This document shows, one piece after another, positions 35,074-44,900 of a stretch of DNA of 64,000 nt (positions are counted from its first letter, which is position 1; every line of letters starts with the position of its first letter). A program made the position numbers and the translations under genes. Source of the DNA: an uncultured Nitrospiraceae bacterium (GTDB lineage: Bacteria > Nitrospirota > Thermodesulfovibrionia > Thermodesulfovibrionales > Dissulfurispiraceae); the NCBI GenBank assembly GCA_903822005.1, contig CAIJNL010000021.1:1-64000 (forward strand). Direction: 5' to 3'. The notes beneath the pieces are model-generated. The model did not search any database and was not told where the DNA came from. It saw only the letters and a program-made list of their open reading frames with translations.

Positions 35074-35821
35074 ATTCACGATCATTACGGTCACCTATAA
35101 TGCTGTGCGGACAGTTGAAGATACAATTTGTTCTGTTTTGTCGCAGACTTACCCGGACATCGAATACATTATTGTTGATGGCGCATCCAACGACGGAACT
35201 CTTTCAATTATTGATAGATATCGCGACAGGATATCAAGGGTTATTTCCGAACCGGATAAAGGTCCTTATGACGCCATGAATAAAGGGATTACAATGGCGA
35301 CCGGAGATGTTATCGGGTTACTGCATTCAGACGATGTGTACGCGGATATAGACGCCATCACAAGAATATCCGAACCATTTAACCGTGATAATGTGGACTC
35401 AGTCTTCAGTGACCTCGTGTTTGTCGGGAAGACCAATATCGACAAGATAACGAGGTACTTTTGTGCTGATGACTTTACGGTAGACCGCTTCGCTTATGGC
35501 TGCATGCCTCCGCACCCCACTTTTTTTGCAAAGAAAGAATGCTATAACAAATACGGGATATTCAAGGCGGACTATCGCATAGCCGCAGATTTTGAGCTTG
35601 TCGCGCGCTTCCTGCTGAAATTTGGCATATCTTACCGATATGTGCCTGGAGTGCTTGTCAAGATGCGCATGGGAGGAAAAAGCACCGGAAGTTTGAAGAG
35701 TAATTTTATCCTAAATAATGAAATACTCAGAGCATGCCGTGAAAATGGGATTAATACGAATATCATGAAGGTGTACTCCAAATATATCACGAAGATTGCT
35801 CAAAAGTTTCGGAGGCCATGA
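35060..35821 (+). CDS. Family 2 glycosyltransferase (WcaA/colanic-acid type)
   Basis: 253 residues. FTIITVTYNAVRTVEDTICS (6-25), IIVDGASNDGTL, SEPDKGPYDAMNKGI and LHSDDVYA are the standard motifs of the group often annotated as colanic acid GT2; FAYGCMPPHPTFFAKKECY is also conserved there. Translation seems coupled to the 20-codon frame upstream. Overlaps the next gene by 4 nt, linking it to the initiation block. Confidence 0.9.
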   Translation: MKKYKFTIITVTYNAVRTVEDTICSVLSQTYPDIEYIIVDGASNDGTLSIIDRYRDRISRVISEPDKGPYDAMNKGITMATGDVIGLLHSDDVYADIDAITRISEPFNRDNVDSVFSDLVFVGKTNIDKITRYFCADDFTVDRFAYGCMPPHPTFFAKKECYNKYGIFKADYRIAADFELVARFLLKFGISYRYVPGVLVKMRMGGKSTGSLKSNFILNNEILRACRENGINTNIMKVYSKYITKIAQKFRRP

Positions 35822-36789
35822 CAAAATATCTCGTGACGGGCGCAAACGGCTTTGTAGGTAGTAGATTGTGTATGACCATGGCTGAAAAAGGCCTTTCGGT
35901 CAGGGCTGCCGTCAGAAAAACAGACAAGATCGAATGCCTGTCTTCCGTGGAAGTTGTAGAAATAAGAGATTGCGGGCCTTCAACTGACTGGTCATATGTC
36001 CTTAAAGGAATTGATGTGATAATCCATCTGGCTGCCAGGGCTCATGTCATGCACGAAACCGCTGCAGATCCTCTTCATGAATTCAGAAGAGTGAATGCTG
36101 AAGGCACCCGGAACCTTGCTATGCAGGCAAGCAGGGCCGGCATATCCAGAATAGTTTATTTGAGCACCATCAAAGTGAATGGCGAGTTGACCCATGAAGA
36201 GCCATTCAATGAAGACAGTCCACTCGCTCCGCAAGACGCATATGCAATGTCAAAATGGGAAGCTGAAGATGCATTGCATGCTATTTCAGCTTCCTCAGGA
36301 CTCGAAATTGTGATTATTCGAACACCGCTTGTATATGGACCTGGCGTAAAGGGAAATATGCTTAAATTAATGAAACAGATAAATCACGGGATACCTCTGC
36401 CCCTTGGCATGATCACGAACAGACGAAGCCTGATCTCCCTTGAAAATCTCGTTGATATTTTAATTCTTTCTGCAAGCAGGTCTGAATGTATTGGACAGAC
36501 TTTTGCGGTAAGTGACGGTGAGGATATCTCGACCAGCGATCTTGTCTTCCTGCTATCAAAAGCCATGGGGAAAAAAGTCCGTTTGATTCCATTCCCGAGT
36601 AGGCTCTGTTCCCTGTTTACAAGACTCGCACCATCACTAAAGCCAACAGTAGACCGACTTGCCGGATCATTGATTGTAGACAGCTCAAGATTCAGAGAAA
36701 GAATGAAATGGTCCCCCCCCCAGACAATTTCTACCGGAATAGATTCTATGGTTTCGGATTTTTTAAGGCTTCGTAATCATGTTGGCTAA
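35818..36789 (+). CDS. UDP-sugar 4-ketoreductase/epimerase (WbpV/WreQ-like)
   Basis: 323 residues. YLVTGANGFVGSRLC, HLAARAHVMHE, STIKVNGE, catalytic YAMSKWEAE, RTPLVYGPGVKGNMLKL and NRRSLISLENL. The HVMHE and NRRSLIS features mark the group that works with FlaA1/WbpM dehydratases to make UDP-FucNAc or UDP-QuiNAc. Overlaps the sugar-phosphate transferase by 11 nt; together with the dehydratase at 37349 it forms a three-gene initiation block. Confidence 0.87.
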   Translation: MTKYLVTGANGFVGSRLCMTMAEKGLSVRAAVRKTDKIECLSSVEVVEIRDCGPSTDWSYVLKGIDVIIHLAARAHVMHETAADPLHEFRRVNAEGTRNLAMQASRAGISRIVYLSTIKVNGELTHEEPFNEDSPLAPQDAYAMSKWEAEDALHAISASSGLEIVIIRTPLVYGPGVKGNMLKLMKQINHGIPLPLGMITNRRSLISLENLVDILILSASRSECIGQTFAVSDGEDISTSDLVFLLSKAMGKKVRLIPFPSRLCSLFTRLAPSLKPTVDRLAGSLIVDSSRFRERMKWSPPQTISTGIDSMVSDFLRLRNHVG

Positions 36790-37345
36790 ACGCATATTTG
36801 ATCTCATTTTTTCTTCCTTTTTGTTAATTATATTGTTTTTACCGATTCTCGTCATAAGTGCCCTTATTAAATTAAGTTCAAGAGGCCCGGTACTTTATGT
36901 TTCCGACAGAATAGGCCGGGGCAATCAAGTCTTTAGAATGTATAAGTTTCGCACAATGATGCTGGATACGCCAACGTTGGCAACTCACCTTATGGATGAT
37001 CCCGGGAAATATCTGACGCCCATCGGATATTTCCTCAGAAAATCAAGTATTGACGAATTACCTCAACTAATCAATATCTTAAGAGGAGAGATGAGCTTCG
37101 TGGGGCCTAGACCTGCTCTTTATAACCAGTATGATCTGATCTCGCTGAGGACCGAAAATTCCATTCATGAGCTTGAACCCGGATTGACAGGCTGGGCACA
37201 AATCAATGGAAGGGATGAGTTGCCAATACCGGTCAAGGTGGAGTACGATCAATACTATGTGCGCAATAGAAGCTTCCTGTTTGATATGAAAATCCTGATA
37301 TTGACAATACTTAAAGTGATAAAAAAAGAAGGGGTCAGCCATTAA
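36779..37345 (+). CDS. PglC-type undecaprenyl-phosphate sugar-1-phosphate transferase
   Basis: 188 residues, the minimal monotopic phosphoglycosyl transferase. One hydrophobic re-entrant helix at 8-30 (IFDLIFSSFLLIILFLPILV) is followed by YKFRTM, the catalytic DE pair in SSIDELPQLINILRGEMSFVGPRP, and PGLTGWAQINGRDELP. It starts the glycan by moving a sugar 1-phosphate onto undecaprenyl phosphate, probably QuiNAc or FucNAc made by its two neighbours. Confidence 0.92.
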   Translation: MLAKRIFDLIFSSFLLIILFLPILVISALIKLSSRGPVLYVSDRIGRGNQVFRMYKFRTMMLDTPTLATHLMDDPGKYLTPIGYFLRKSSIDELPQLINILRGEMSFVGPRPALYNQYDLISLRTENSIHELEPGLTGWAQINGRDELPIPVKVEYDQYYVRNRSFLFDMKILILTILKVIKKEGVSH

Positions 37346-37348
37346 TCC

Positions 37349-39295
37349 ATGAATTCCTTATTTGATAAATTCTTCAGCCCAAACCAGTTCAAAAGGACTA
37401 TATTTTTCCTTATATGTGATACATTTATATTGACCGTTTCTCTGTATGCGGCCTTTTTGTTCCGGTTCGATTTCGAAATACCGGATTATTACACGGCAAT
37501 GTTTGTCAGGTCGCTCCCCATATTTATTCTAATTAAACTCGCATTCATGGCTGTTTTCGGCATATACAATATTATTTGGAGATATGTTGATATCAATGAA
37601 CTGAAGAATATATATTTTTCCACTGTGGTTGCCGAAGCGGTAATCATGGTAGCCGTCCTGATTCCTTTTCTGGATCGGCAGCTTTATTTCCTTTCTTTTC
37701 CTTACATGTCGGGCTTTCCAAGAAGCATTTTTTTCATTGATGCGGTAATTAGTTCGGCGCTGATATTAGCACTGAGGATATCAAAGAGACTGTATCTTGA
37801 AAAGATTGTTCACCGTCAGGCTGCATGCAAGGGCATAAAAACAATAATCATCGGAGCAGGCCGCGCGGGTGAGATGGTACTAAGAGATATCTACCAGCGC
37901 GGTTATGCCGACTTCTATCCTGTCGGTCTTCTTGACGATGACAGGAACAAGCTTGGCGGTTACATCCAGGGAGTAAAGGTAATAGGCCGGGTCAATGAGC
38001 TTAAATGGGCAATAAAAAAATATGCAGCAAAAGCGCTGATAATCGCAATCCCTTCACTTAATCATAAGGTGTTGAGAGAGATATTCGGTTATGCCAACGA
38101 GTGCCACCTGAAGACAGTAAAGATCGTTCCGAGAATTTACGACTACCAGCAGCCTGACATAAAGATCAAAAAACTTGAAGACATTAGCATTGAAGACCTG
38201 ATAGGACGCGCTATGGTAACCGTGGACCATTCTGAAATAAGCCGTTTTATCAAGGGCAAGGTGGTTTTCATATCCGGAGCAGGAGGATCTATCGGGTCTG
38301 AAATAACCTTGCAAATATGCTCATTCCATCCCGCAAAAGTGGTTCTTTTTGATATAGACGAAACCGAGCTGCATTCGATGATGCTGAAGATTAACCGTCT
38401 ATTGCCAGAGGCATTCGGCAATTGTCATTTTATTGCCGGCGACATCAGGGACAAGGCCAGGCTCGATGACATCTTCAGAAATTTGAGGCCCCACATAGTC
38501 TTTCATGCTGCTGCCTATAAGCATGTTCCGATGATGGAGATTAATCAGCACGAGGCAGTGAAGGTCAATATATTCGGCACTTATTCGCTGGTGAGCGTTT
38601 CGGCGCAATATGGCGTTTCCAAATTCATACAAATCTCTACAGACAAGGCAATAAGGCCGACCAGCATAATGGGCGCGACCAAGCGCATTGCCGAATATAT
38701 ATGCCAGGCATTTAACAGTACATCGGAACATACAGAATATCTCTCAGTCAGATTCGGAAACGTACTGGGAAGCAGGGGAAGTGTTCTGCCGATATTTCTT
38801 GATCAGCTCAAGCACGGAGGACCAATTACCATTACTCATCCGGAGATGAAACGATATTTCATGACTATTCCCGAGGCGGTTTCTCTCGTCATTCAGGCGT
38901 CCACTATAGGGAGGGGAGGGGAGGTCCTGGTTCTGGACATGGGTGAACCTGTAAGCATTGTAAGCCTTGCCGAGGAACTGATCAGACTGCATGGAATGAA
39001 GCCAGGCATAGATATTGATATATCATATACTGGCCTGCGGCCCGGAGAGAAGTTGTTCGAAGAGATACTTACAGCTGAAGAGGGAACTGAGGCAACAAGA
39101 CATGAAAAGATATTTATTGCCAAGGGCAAAGATAAGTTGGGAATAGATAAAATCGAAGCAATGCTGCATGACTTGAACAATGTGATAGGCAATACCTCCT
39201 TTGATGACACTATCGCAATCCGCAAGTTGCTCGGACAATACGTAATATATTATGATGCCGGACAAATGGAAACGACTATCAGGCCGGGCGACTAA
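37349..39295 (+). CDS. WbpM/FlaA1/PglF-type UDP-HexNAc 4,6-dehydratase (membrane-bound)
   Basis: 648 residues. Four N-terminal membrane helices (about 17-35, 50-75, 86-105, 127-145) precede a CoA-binding-like domain (TIIIGAGRAGEMVLRDI) and a C-terminal SDR domain from about 300: VVFISGAGGSIGSE, FHAAAYKHVPMME, and STDKAIRPTSIMGATKR. Met in place of the catalytic Tyr is normal in this long subfamily. Makes the UDP-4-keto-6-deoxy-HexNAc used by the reductase at 35818. Last gene of the polysaccharide locus. Confidence 0.93.
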   Translation: MNSLFDKFFSPNQFKRTIFFLICDTFILTVSLYAAFLFRFDFEIPDYYTAMFVRSLPIFILIKLAFMAVFGIYNIIWRYVDINELKNIYFSTVVAEAVIMVAVLIPFLDRQLYFLSFPYMSGFPRSIFFIDAVISSALILALRISKRLYLEKIVHRQAACKGIKTIIIGAGRAGEMVLRDIYQRGYADFYPVGLLDDDRNKLGGYIQGVKVIGRVNELKWAIKKYAAKALIIAIPSLNHKVLREIFGYANECHLKTVKIVPRIYDYQQPDIKIKKLEDISIEDLIGRAMVTVDHSEISRFIKGKVVFISGAGGSIGSEITLQICSFHPAKVVLFDIDETELHSMMLKINRLLPEAFGNCHFIAGDIRDKARLDDIFRNLRPHIVFHAAAYKHVPMMEINQHEAVKVNIFGTYSLVSVSAQYGVSKFIQISTDKAIRPTSIMGATKRIAEYICQAFNSTSEHTEYLSVRFGNVLGSRGSVLPIFLDQLKHGGPITITHPEMKRYFMTIPEAVSLVIQASTIGRGGEVLVLDMGEPVSIVSLAEELIRLHGMKPGIDIDISYTGLRPGEKLFEEILTAEEGTEATRHEKIFIAKGKDKLGIDKIEAMLHDLNNVIGNTSFDDTIAIRKLLGQYVIYYDAGQMETTIRPGD

Positions 39296-39359
39296 TTCAT
39301 ATCTGATTTCGCTTAACTGACAAAATCTCTTTCACCTTCATCTCAAAAGTGTCCTGATT

Positions 39360-40667
39360 ATGAAAAAAAAATATTATATTGAAACATTTGGCTGCCAGAT
39401 GAACGTCCATGATTCTGAAAAAATGGCAGGCATAATGAAAGCCGATGGAATGTCCGAAACATTAAATCCCGAGGATGCGGATATCCTGATCTTCAATACG
39501 TGCAGCATCAGGGAAAAGGCTGAACAAAAATTTTTCAGTAGCCTGGGCAGGCTCAGGCACCTGAAAAAAAGCAATCCTGCCCTTAAGATAGCGGTTACCG
39601 GCTGTATTGCTCAGCAGGAGGGCGCCAAAATACTGAAAAGAACACCGTATGTAGACTATGTGATCGGTCCGCAGAATATACATGTTCTAAAGGACCTCGA
39701 TTCAATCCAGATACATTCCGTGGCCTGCAATGACAATCCCCTTATTGCCGCAACGGATTACCCGGTTGACAGGAAGGATGGTATCAAGGCCTGGGTCACA
39801 ATAATGTATGGATGCGATAATTATTGCAGTTATTGTGTTGTACCTTACACCCGGGGGCGCGAAATCAGCAGGCCAAGAGAAAAAATTATAGAAGAAGTCG
39901 AAAAACTCGCACAAGATGGTTTCAAGGAGATCACCTTTCTCGGCCAGAATGTCAACTCTTATAAAAGCGATCTCGACTTCCCCGGTCTCCTTAACAAGGC
40001 AAATGGCATCCCGGGTATCGAGAGAATCCGTTTTGTAACTTCTCATCCAAAAGACCTGTCCAAAGAGTTGATATGCTCCATTCGGGACCTTGAAAAGGTA
40101 TGTGAGCATATCCATCTGCCACTACAGTCCGGTTCATCCAGGATATTGAGGCTTATGAACAGAAAGTATTCATATGAGGAATATCTCGACAAAATCCTCG
40201 GGTTACGCGATGCCGTACCCGGTATTTCGATAACCACGGACATAATTGCGGGTTTCCCCGGTGAATCAGCCGAAGATCATGAAGCAACAGTCAACGCCAT
40301 AAAGGAGATATCTTTTGACGGTATGTTTGCTTTCAAGTATTCGCACAGGCCGGGAACATATGCATCCGGGTTTGAAGACCATCTTGGTGATAAAATAAAG
40401 TCGGATAGACTCTATGAAATTATTGATATCCAGAATCAGATAACCGAGAACCGCAACAGGTCTTTATATGGAAGCACCCAACAGATTCTGATCGAAAGCT
40501 TTGTTGAAGCCCGGGAAGGGCGGCAGTATCAGGGCAGGACCAGAACAAATAAAATCGTAAACTGTACGCAATCCACTCCACCCGCGGTGGCCTTTATAAT
40601 CGGAGATTTGGCCGATGTGAACATCACTAATACAGCCAGACATTCCCTCGCAGGGATTATTAAATAG
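39360..40667 (+). CDS. miaB: tRNA-2-methylthio-N6-dimethylallyladenosine synthase MiaB
   Basis: 435 residues. The UPF0004 domain starts YYIETFGCQMNVHDSE (Cys12), the radical-SAM cluster motif is C152-N-Y-C156-S-Y-C159, and a TRAM domain closes the protein. ARPGT-type motif SHRPGTYAS and FIGQNVNSY-type LGQNVNSY are MiaB-specific. Methylthiolates i6A37 of tRNAs. Forms a pair with mtaB 5 nt downstream. Confidence 0.95.
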   Translation: MKKKYYIETFGCQMNVHDSEKMAGIMKADGMSETLNPEDADILIFNTCSIREKAEQKFFSSLGRLRHLKKSNPALKIAVTGCIAQQEGAKILKRTPYVDYVIGPQNIHVLKDLDSIQIHSVACNDNPLIAATDYPVDRKDGIKAWVTIMYGCDNYCSYCVVPYTRGREISRPREKIIEEVEKLAQDGFKEITFLGQNVNSYKSDLDFPGLLNKANGIPGIERIRFVTSHPKDLSKELICSIRDLEKVCEHIHLPLQSGSSRILRLMNRKYSYEEYLDKILGLRDAVPGISITTDIIAGFPGESAEDHEATVNAIKEISFDGMFAFKYSHRPGTYASGFEDHLGDKIKSDRLYEIIDIQNQITENRNRSLYGSTQQILIESFVEAREGRQYQGRTRTNKIVNCTQSTPPAVAFIIGDLADVNITNTARHSLAGIIK

Positions 40668-40672
40668 CATTT

Positions 40673-41911
40673 ATGAGAATAACTGTGTTAACACTCGGAT
40701 GCAGAACAAACCAGGCTGAAAGCGCTCGGCTGGAAGAACAACTTGTTGCTGTCGGACATATTACAACAAGGAGTTTATCCGACGCTGACGTCATTGTTAT
40801 TAACAGCTGCAGTGTTACTTCGAAGGCTGACCAACAATCAAGGCAGCTTATTTCAAAGGCGCTCAGGAGTGGTTCGAGGGTTATTGTCACTGGTTGTTAT
40901 GCAGACCTAAATATGGAAAGACTTTCCCGGGAGACTGGAAATATTGATATAGTACCCAATAAGTTTAAGGACGATATTATCAACCGCATACCCAATGATA
41001 TCTGCGGGACATCGCCTGTTGAGCTGACCGTACCACGACGGCGCCCCATCATGAAGATCCAGGATGGTTGCAATAATTCTTGCAGCTACTGCATTATCCC
41101 TAGGGCAAGGGGGCTATCGCGGAGTATTTTGCCTGAAACGATCCTTGATGAGGTTATAAATTATGATTCTCTTGGATATAAAGAAGTAGTGCTTAGCGGT
41201 ATCCATCTCGGTGTTTATGGTCAGGACTTGATTCCAGCCTTTAGTCTCACGGAATTGCTCGAACTTCTGCTTATTAAGACTAAAATAAACCGAATAAGGC
41301 TTAGTTCAATCGAAATCACGGAAGTCACTGATGGCATCCTGGACTTGATGAAGGAGAACCGCATTTGCCAGCACCTTCACTTACCACTTCAGGGCGGCAC
41401 AGATAAGACCTTGAAAAGTATGAACAGGCCTTATACAATAGATGAATACAAGCGTGTTCTTGAGCGGATAATTCAAGCAAATGATAATATTGGTATCGGC
41501 ACTGATATCATTGTCGGCTTTCCAGACGAGACTGATGAGGATTACGAAAGGTCTTTAAAAGAAGTATCCTCCATGCAATTTTCATATCTTCATGTTTTCC
41601 CTTATTCGGGGCGACCCGGAACGGCTGCGTATAATATGCCCAATCAAGTTGCGGCCCAGACAAAGAAAAATAGGGCCCGGCAAATGACTGAGCTTGGATC
41701 TCTTAAGCGCGCCAACTTTATTACAAAGAATATGGAATACGAACATGACATCGTTATTGAGTCTGTCAGAAACGGACGAGCCATTGGCACTACATCCAAT
41801 TATATTAAGGCTATTCTTGATTCTGACAAAGAGATAGTGGCCGGGATGCTCATGAAAGTTAGGATTGCGGGACGCTATGGGTCTGACGCCGCCGCAATCC
41901 CTTTGACTTGA
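40673..41911 (+). CDS. mtaB: tRNA t6A37 methylthiotransferase MtaB
   Basis: 412 residues. LTLGCRTNQAESARLEEQL, INSCSVTSKADQQSRQLI and the radical-SAM motif C133-N-N-S-C137-S-Y-C140 with IPRARG identify MtaB rather than MiaB. HVFPYSGRPGTAA and LSSIEITEV support it. Converts t6A37 to ms2t6A37 in ANN-decoding tRNAs. It directly follows miaB, so both tRNA methylthiotransferases may share one transcript. Confidence 0.93.
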   Translation: MRITVLTLGCRTNQAESARLEEQLVAVGHITTRSLSDADVIVINSCSVTSKADQQSRQLISKALRSGSRVIVTGCYADLNMERLSRETGNIDIVPNKFKDDIINRIPNDICGTSPVELTVPRRRPIMKIQDGCNNSCSYCIIPRARGLSRSILPETILDEVINYDSLGYKEVVLSGIHLGVYGQDLIPAFSLTELLELLLIKTKINRIRLSSIEITEVTDGILDLMKENRICQHLHLPLQGGTDKTLKSMNRPYTIDEYKRVLERIIQANDNIGIGTDIIVGFPDETDEDYERSLKEVSSMQFSYLHVFPYSGRPGTAAYNMPNQVAAQTKKNRARQMTELGSLKRANFITKNMEYEHDIVIESVRNGRAIGTTSNYIKAILDSDKEIVAGMLMKVRIAGRYGSDAAAIPLT

Positions 41912-42147
41912 TTATAACCGTCAGACAAATAAACCTTTTTGCCATGCCTTATACTTACACAGTCCCTATGGAACCCTTATCAGAAGGGCTCGGTGCCTTC
42001 CGAATACTGTCATTTGTAACAGTTTCCTAACATAAAGTGTGCAGCTCGTTAGTCCGATAAGGTATATTATGTTAAATTCAAATGAGGCTAATAAATATGC
42101 GGTCACAATATTCAACTTCGCTGTCAGGTTTAGGATTACACGGGCTG

Positions 42148-42177
42148 TTGTACCCAGCCCTAATATACTGCTATAGT
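42148..42177 (+). promoter_or_regulatory. Possible promoter of proS
   Basis: TTGTAC (42148-42153) and TATAGT (42172-42177) are separated by 18 nt and end 31 nt before the proS start. The rest of the 297-base gap (41912-42208) contains only short hairpins (CCCTT/AAGGG near 41975-41989 and GGGCT/AGCCC near 42142-42160) and no T-box-like structure that I can see. Confidence 0.35.
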
Positions 42178-42208
42178 ATTCTTCTGGTACATTGAAATCG
42201 GAGGTTAT

Positions 42209-43918
42209 ATGAAGTATACAAATCTTTTTATCCCTACTCTGCGTGAAGCACCTTCTGATGTTACCGCTGTTTGTCAGCTTTTAATGTTACGAGCCGGGTA
42301 TGTCCGCCAGCTGGCAACAGGTCTATATATATATCTGCCGTTGGGATGGCGGGTATTAAACAATATCAACAGAATATTAAAAGAAGAAATGGACGGCATC
42401 GGTGCCCAGGAGTTCTCGATGCCGATACTGCATCCCGCTGAGATCTGGAGCCAGACCGGACGGTGGCAGAGTATCGGAGAAGAGATGTTCAGACTAAAGG
42501 ACCGCTATGGCAGGGACATGTGCCTCGGAATGACCCATGAGGAGATAATTACCTGGCTGGCGTCAAAAGAACTTAAATCCTACAAGGAATTGCCCCAGAT
42601 TTGGTATCAGATACAGACCAAATTAAGAGACGAGGCCAGGCCGAGAGGCGGTGTTCTGAGAACCCGCGAATTCATCATGAAGGACAGCTATAGTTTTGAC
42701 GCTGACGAAAAGGGCCTTGAGCATAACTATAAGATTCATTCCGAGTCATATCATCGTATATTCAAAAGATGCGGCCTTACTTTCTATGAGGTCGAATCAG
42801 ATCCGGGCATGATGGGAGGCTCCACGGCTCACGAGTTCATGGCCCCTACCCCTGCGGGAGAAGATGAAATCGTAATCTGCGGCAAGTGCGGATATACTGC
42901 CAATGTCGAAATTGCCGAATCCATAGCCGTTCCAAATGCAGACACCTTGCAAGGTCAAATTGAAGATGTAGAGACGCCGAACAAACGAACAGTGGCCGAG
43001 GTCTCTGGTTTTCTGAAAACGAAATCTTCTTTTTTCATAAAAAGCATACTTCTGATCGCAAAGTCAGAACCGGTTCTTGTCCTTATTCGCGGCGATCATG
43101 AAATTCATGAAAAAAAGCTCACGAAACTCCTTGGTGAATTTCGCCATGCCAGTAAGGATGAGGTTTTGAATATCCTTAAGGTGGAAACCGGATTCATAGG
43201 GCCAGTGGGCCATAAAGTAAAAAAAATTGCAGACATCTCCCTAAGGTCCGGGACCTATATTTCGGGTGCCAACAAGTCGGGATACCACACAAAGGGTATA
43301 AGACCCGGTATGGATTTCGATACGGAATGGGCGGACATTCGCATGGCAAAAGCCGATGATACATGCGTTAAATGCGGCTCAGTACTCCGCAGTGAAAAAG
43401 TGATAGAGATTGGCAATATATTTAAGCTCGGCACAAAATACTCGGTACCCCTGAATGCAACTTTCCTGGACAGCAATGGACAGGAAAATCCGATCATAAT
43501 GGGCAGTTATGGCATCGGTCCTGCAAGGATAGCCGCCGCGGCTATCGAGCAGAGCAACGATAAAGACGGCATTATATGGCCAAAAAACATTGCTCCATTC
43601 GACATCCAGATACTGCCTCTCAATATGGTGGATGCCAGGACAGTTGAGCTGTCAAATGCCCTTTACGACACCATAAAAGGCAGCATTAACTCATTGCTCA
43701 AGAGGCCATTCGAGGTATTGCTCGATGATCGCGACATAAGGCCCGGCGTTAAGTTCAAGGATGCCGACCTTATAGGGATCCCCTTGCAAGTCATAATGGG
43801 CGAGAAAAATCTAAAGAATGATGAGATCGAAATCAAGGTGAGACGCACTTCTGAAACAAGAAAGATCTCAATAGATAGGGCCTCTGAGGAAATCATTGCT
43901 ATCTATAACGAAATCTGA
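42209..43918 (+). CDS. proS: Prolyl-tRNA synthetase (bacterial type)
   Basis: 569 residues, GGAGG at 42200-42204. Class II motifs: RAGYVRQLATGLYIYLPLG with motif 1, motif 2 RDEARPRGGVLRTREFIMKDSYSFD region (about 139-163), and motif 3 GSYGIGPARI. Between motifs 2 and 3 lies the INS editing domain that removes Ala-tRNA(Pro). The anticodon domain is C-terminal. Length fits the bacterial ProS family. Confidence 0.96.
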   Translation: MKYTNLFIPTLREAPSDVTAVCQLLMLRAGYVRQLATGLYIYLPLGWRVLNNINRILKEEMDGIGAQEFSMPILHPAEIWSQTGRWQSIGEEMFRLKDRYGRDMCLGMTHEEIITWLASKELKSYKELPQIWYQIQTKLRDEARPRGGVLRTREFIMKDSYSFDADEKGLEHNYKIHSESYHRIFKRCGLTFYEVESDPGMMGGSTAHEFMAPTPAGEDEIVICGKCGYTANVEIAESIAVPNADTLQGQIEDVETPNKRTVAEVSGFLKTKSSFFIKSILLIAKSEPVLVLIRGDHEIHEKKLTKLLGEFRHASKDEVLNILKVETGFIGPVGHKVKKIADISLRSGTYISGANKSGYHTKGIRPGMDFDTEWADIRMAKADDTCVKCGSVLRSEKVIEIGNIFKLGTKYSVPLNATFLDSNGQENPIIMGSYGIGPARIAAAAIEQSNDKDGIIWPKNIAPFDIQILPLNMVDARTVELSNALYDTIKGSINSLLKRPFEVLLDDRDIRPGVKFKDADLIGIPLQVIMGEKNLKNDEIEIKVRRTSETRKISIDRASEEIIAIYNEI

Positions 43919-43927
43919 GGCCCCCTT

Positions 43928-44857
43928 ATTTATCCTGTCGCAGTCATAGACATCGGTACTAATACTATCAGGCTTCTTATTGCACGCAGGGAGGGCCAGA
44001 GGCTTATCAGGCTCGTTTCAGAGAGGAAAGTGACCTGTCTTGGCAAAGACCTGTTAAAAACAGGGGTGTTGAACGACAATAGCTCCATTTTATCAATTAG
44101 ATCCATTGTTGAATTTAAAGCCATTTGTGATCAATATAATGTGCATTCCATCCGGATTATTGGCACGAGCGCCCTCAGAGAGGCTCGGGATAGTGCTGAT
44201 TTTATCGAAAAGGTCCGCCGGGTATCAGGCCTGAAACTGGAAATCATCCCGGGCGAAACAGAGGCTGAACTGACTCTCGCAGGGATTAGCAACCTTTGCA
44301 AATCCGGAAACGAATCTTCGCTAATCCTTGCAATCGATGTCGGGGGCGGAAGCACAGAACTCATACTTGCCGGAGACTCAGGACTGAAATGCAGTATTCC
44401 TGTGGGTGCCCTGAAACTTAGTGAGCAGTTTCCGTTTGGCGATCCCCCTTCCCCTTTGGTCCTGCGAAACATGAAGACCTTCGTTTCGACTGAATTTATT
44501 CCTGTCATCACCCGCATTAATGAAGAAGCCCGGTCATCCAATAGAGACATAACACTTATAGCTACTGGAGGCACCGCTACAAATCTGGCATCAATCAGTC
44601 TCGCAATGACCGCTTATGATGGAGACAAAGTGCATGGGCATGTGCTGCAACATTCGGCCCTCCTGTCCCTATTCGAAAGGCTATCCTCGGTCACTTTAAA
44701 GGAGAGATGCGGCGTTAAGGGGCTTGAGATGGAACGGGCTGATATCATTCTGTCCGGCATCGTCATAATATTATCTATCATGGAATCCCTGGATATAGAA
44801 GAAATTACCGTCAGCGATTACGGCCTGATGGAAGGTCTTATGTTGACAGGCAATTAA
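43928..44857 (+). CDS. Ppx/GppA-family phosphatase with probable ATT start
   Basis: 309 residues if started at ATT 43928. ASKHA-fold motifs: VIDIGTNTIRLLI (phosphate 1), GTSALREARD, AIDVGGGSTELIL (phosphate 2) and ATGGTATNLASI (adenosine). The first ATG/GTG/TTG in frame is GTG 44030, which would delete phosphate 1 and leave a dead enzyme. No ATG, GTG or TTG occurs between the upstream in-frame stop (43916) and that motif. ATT 43928 lies 7 nt after GAGG (43917-43920). It probably hydrolyses polyphosphate or pppGpp. Sequence error in a former ATG is an alternative. Confidence 0.82.
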   Translation: MYPVAVIDIGTNTIRLLIARREGQRLIRLVSERKVTCLGKDLLKTGVLNDNSSILSIRSIVEFKAICDQYNVHSIRIIGTSALREARDSADFIEKVRRVSGLKLEIIPGETEAELTLAGISNLCKSGNESSLILAIDVGGGSTELILAGDSGLKCSIPVGALKLSEQFPFGDPPSPLVLRNMKTFVSTEFIPVITRINEEARSSNRDITLIATGGTATNLASISLAMTAYDGDKVHGHVLQHSALLSLFERLSSVTLKERCGVKGLEMERADIILSGIVIILSIMESLDIEEITVSDYGLMEGLMLTGN

Positions 44858-44900
44858 TTCTCTTTTCACATCCCAGCTGTCATATGTTATAATTTCAGCT

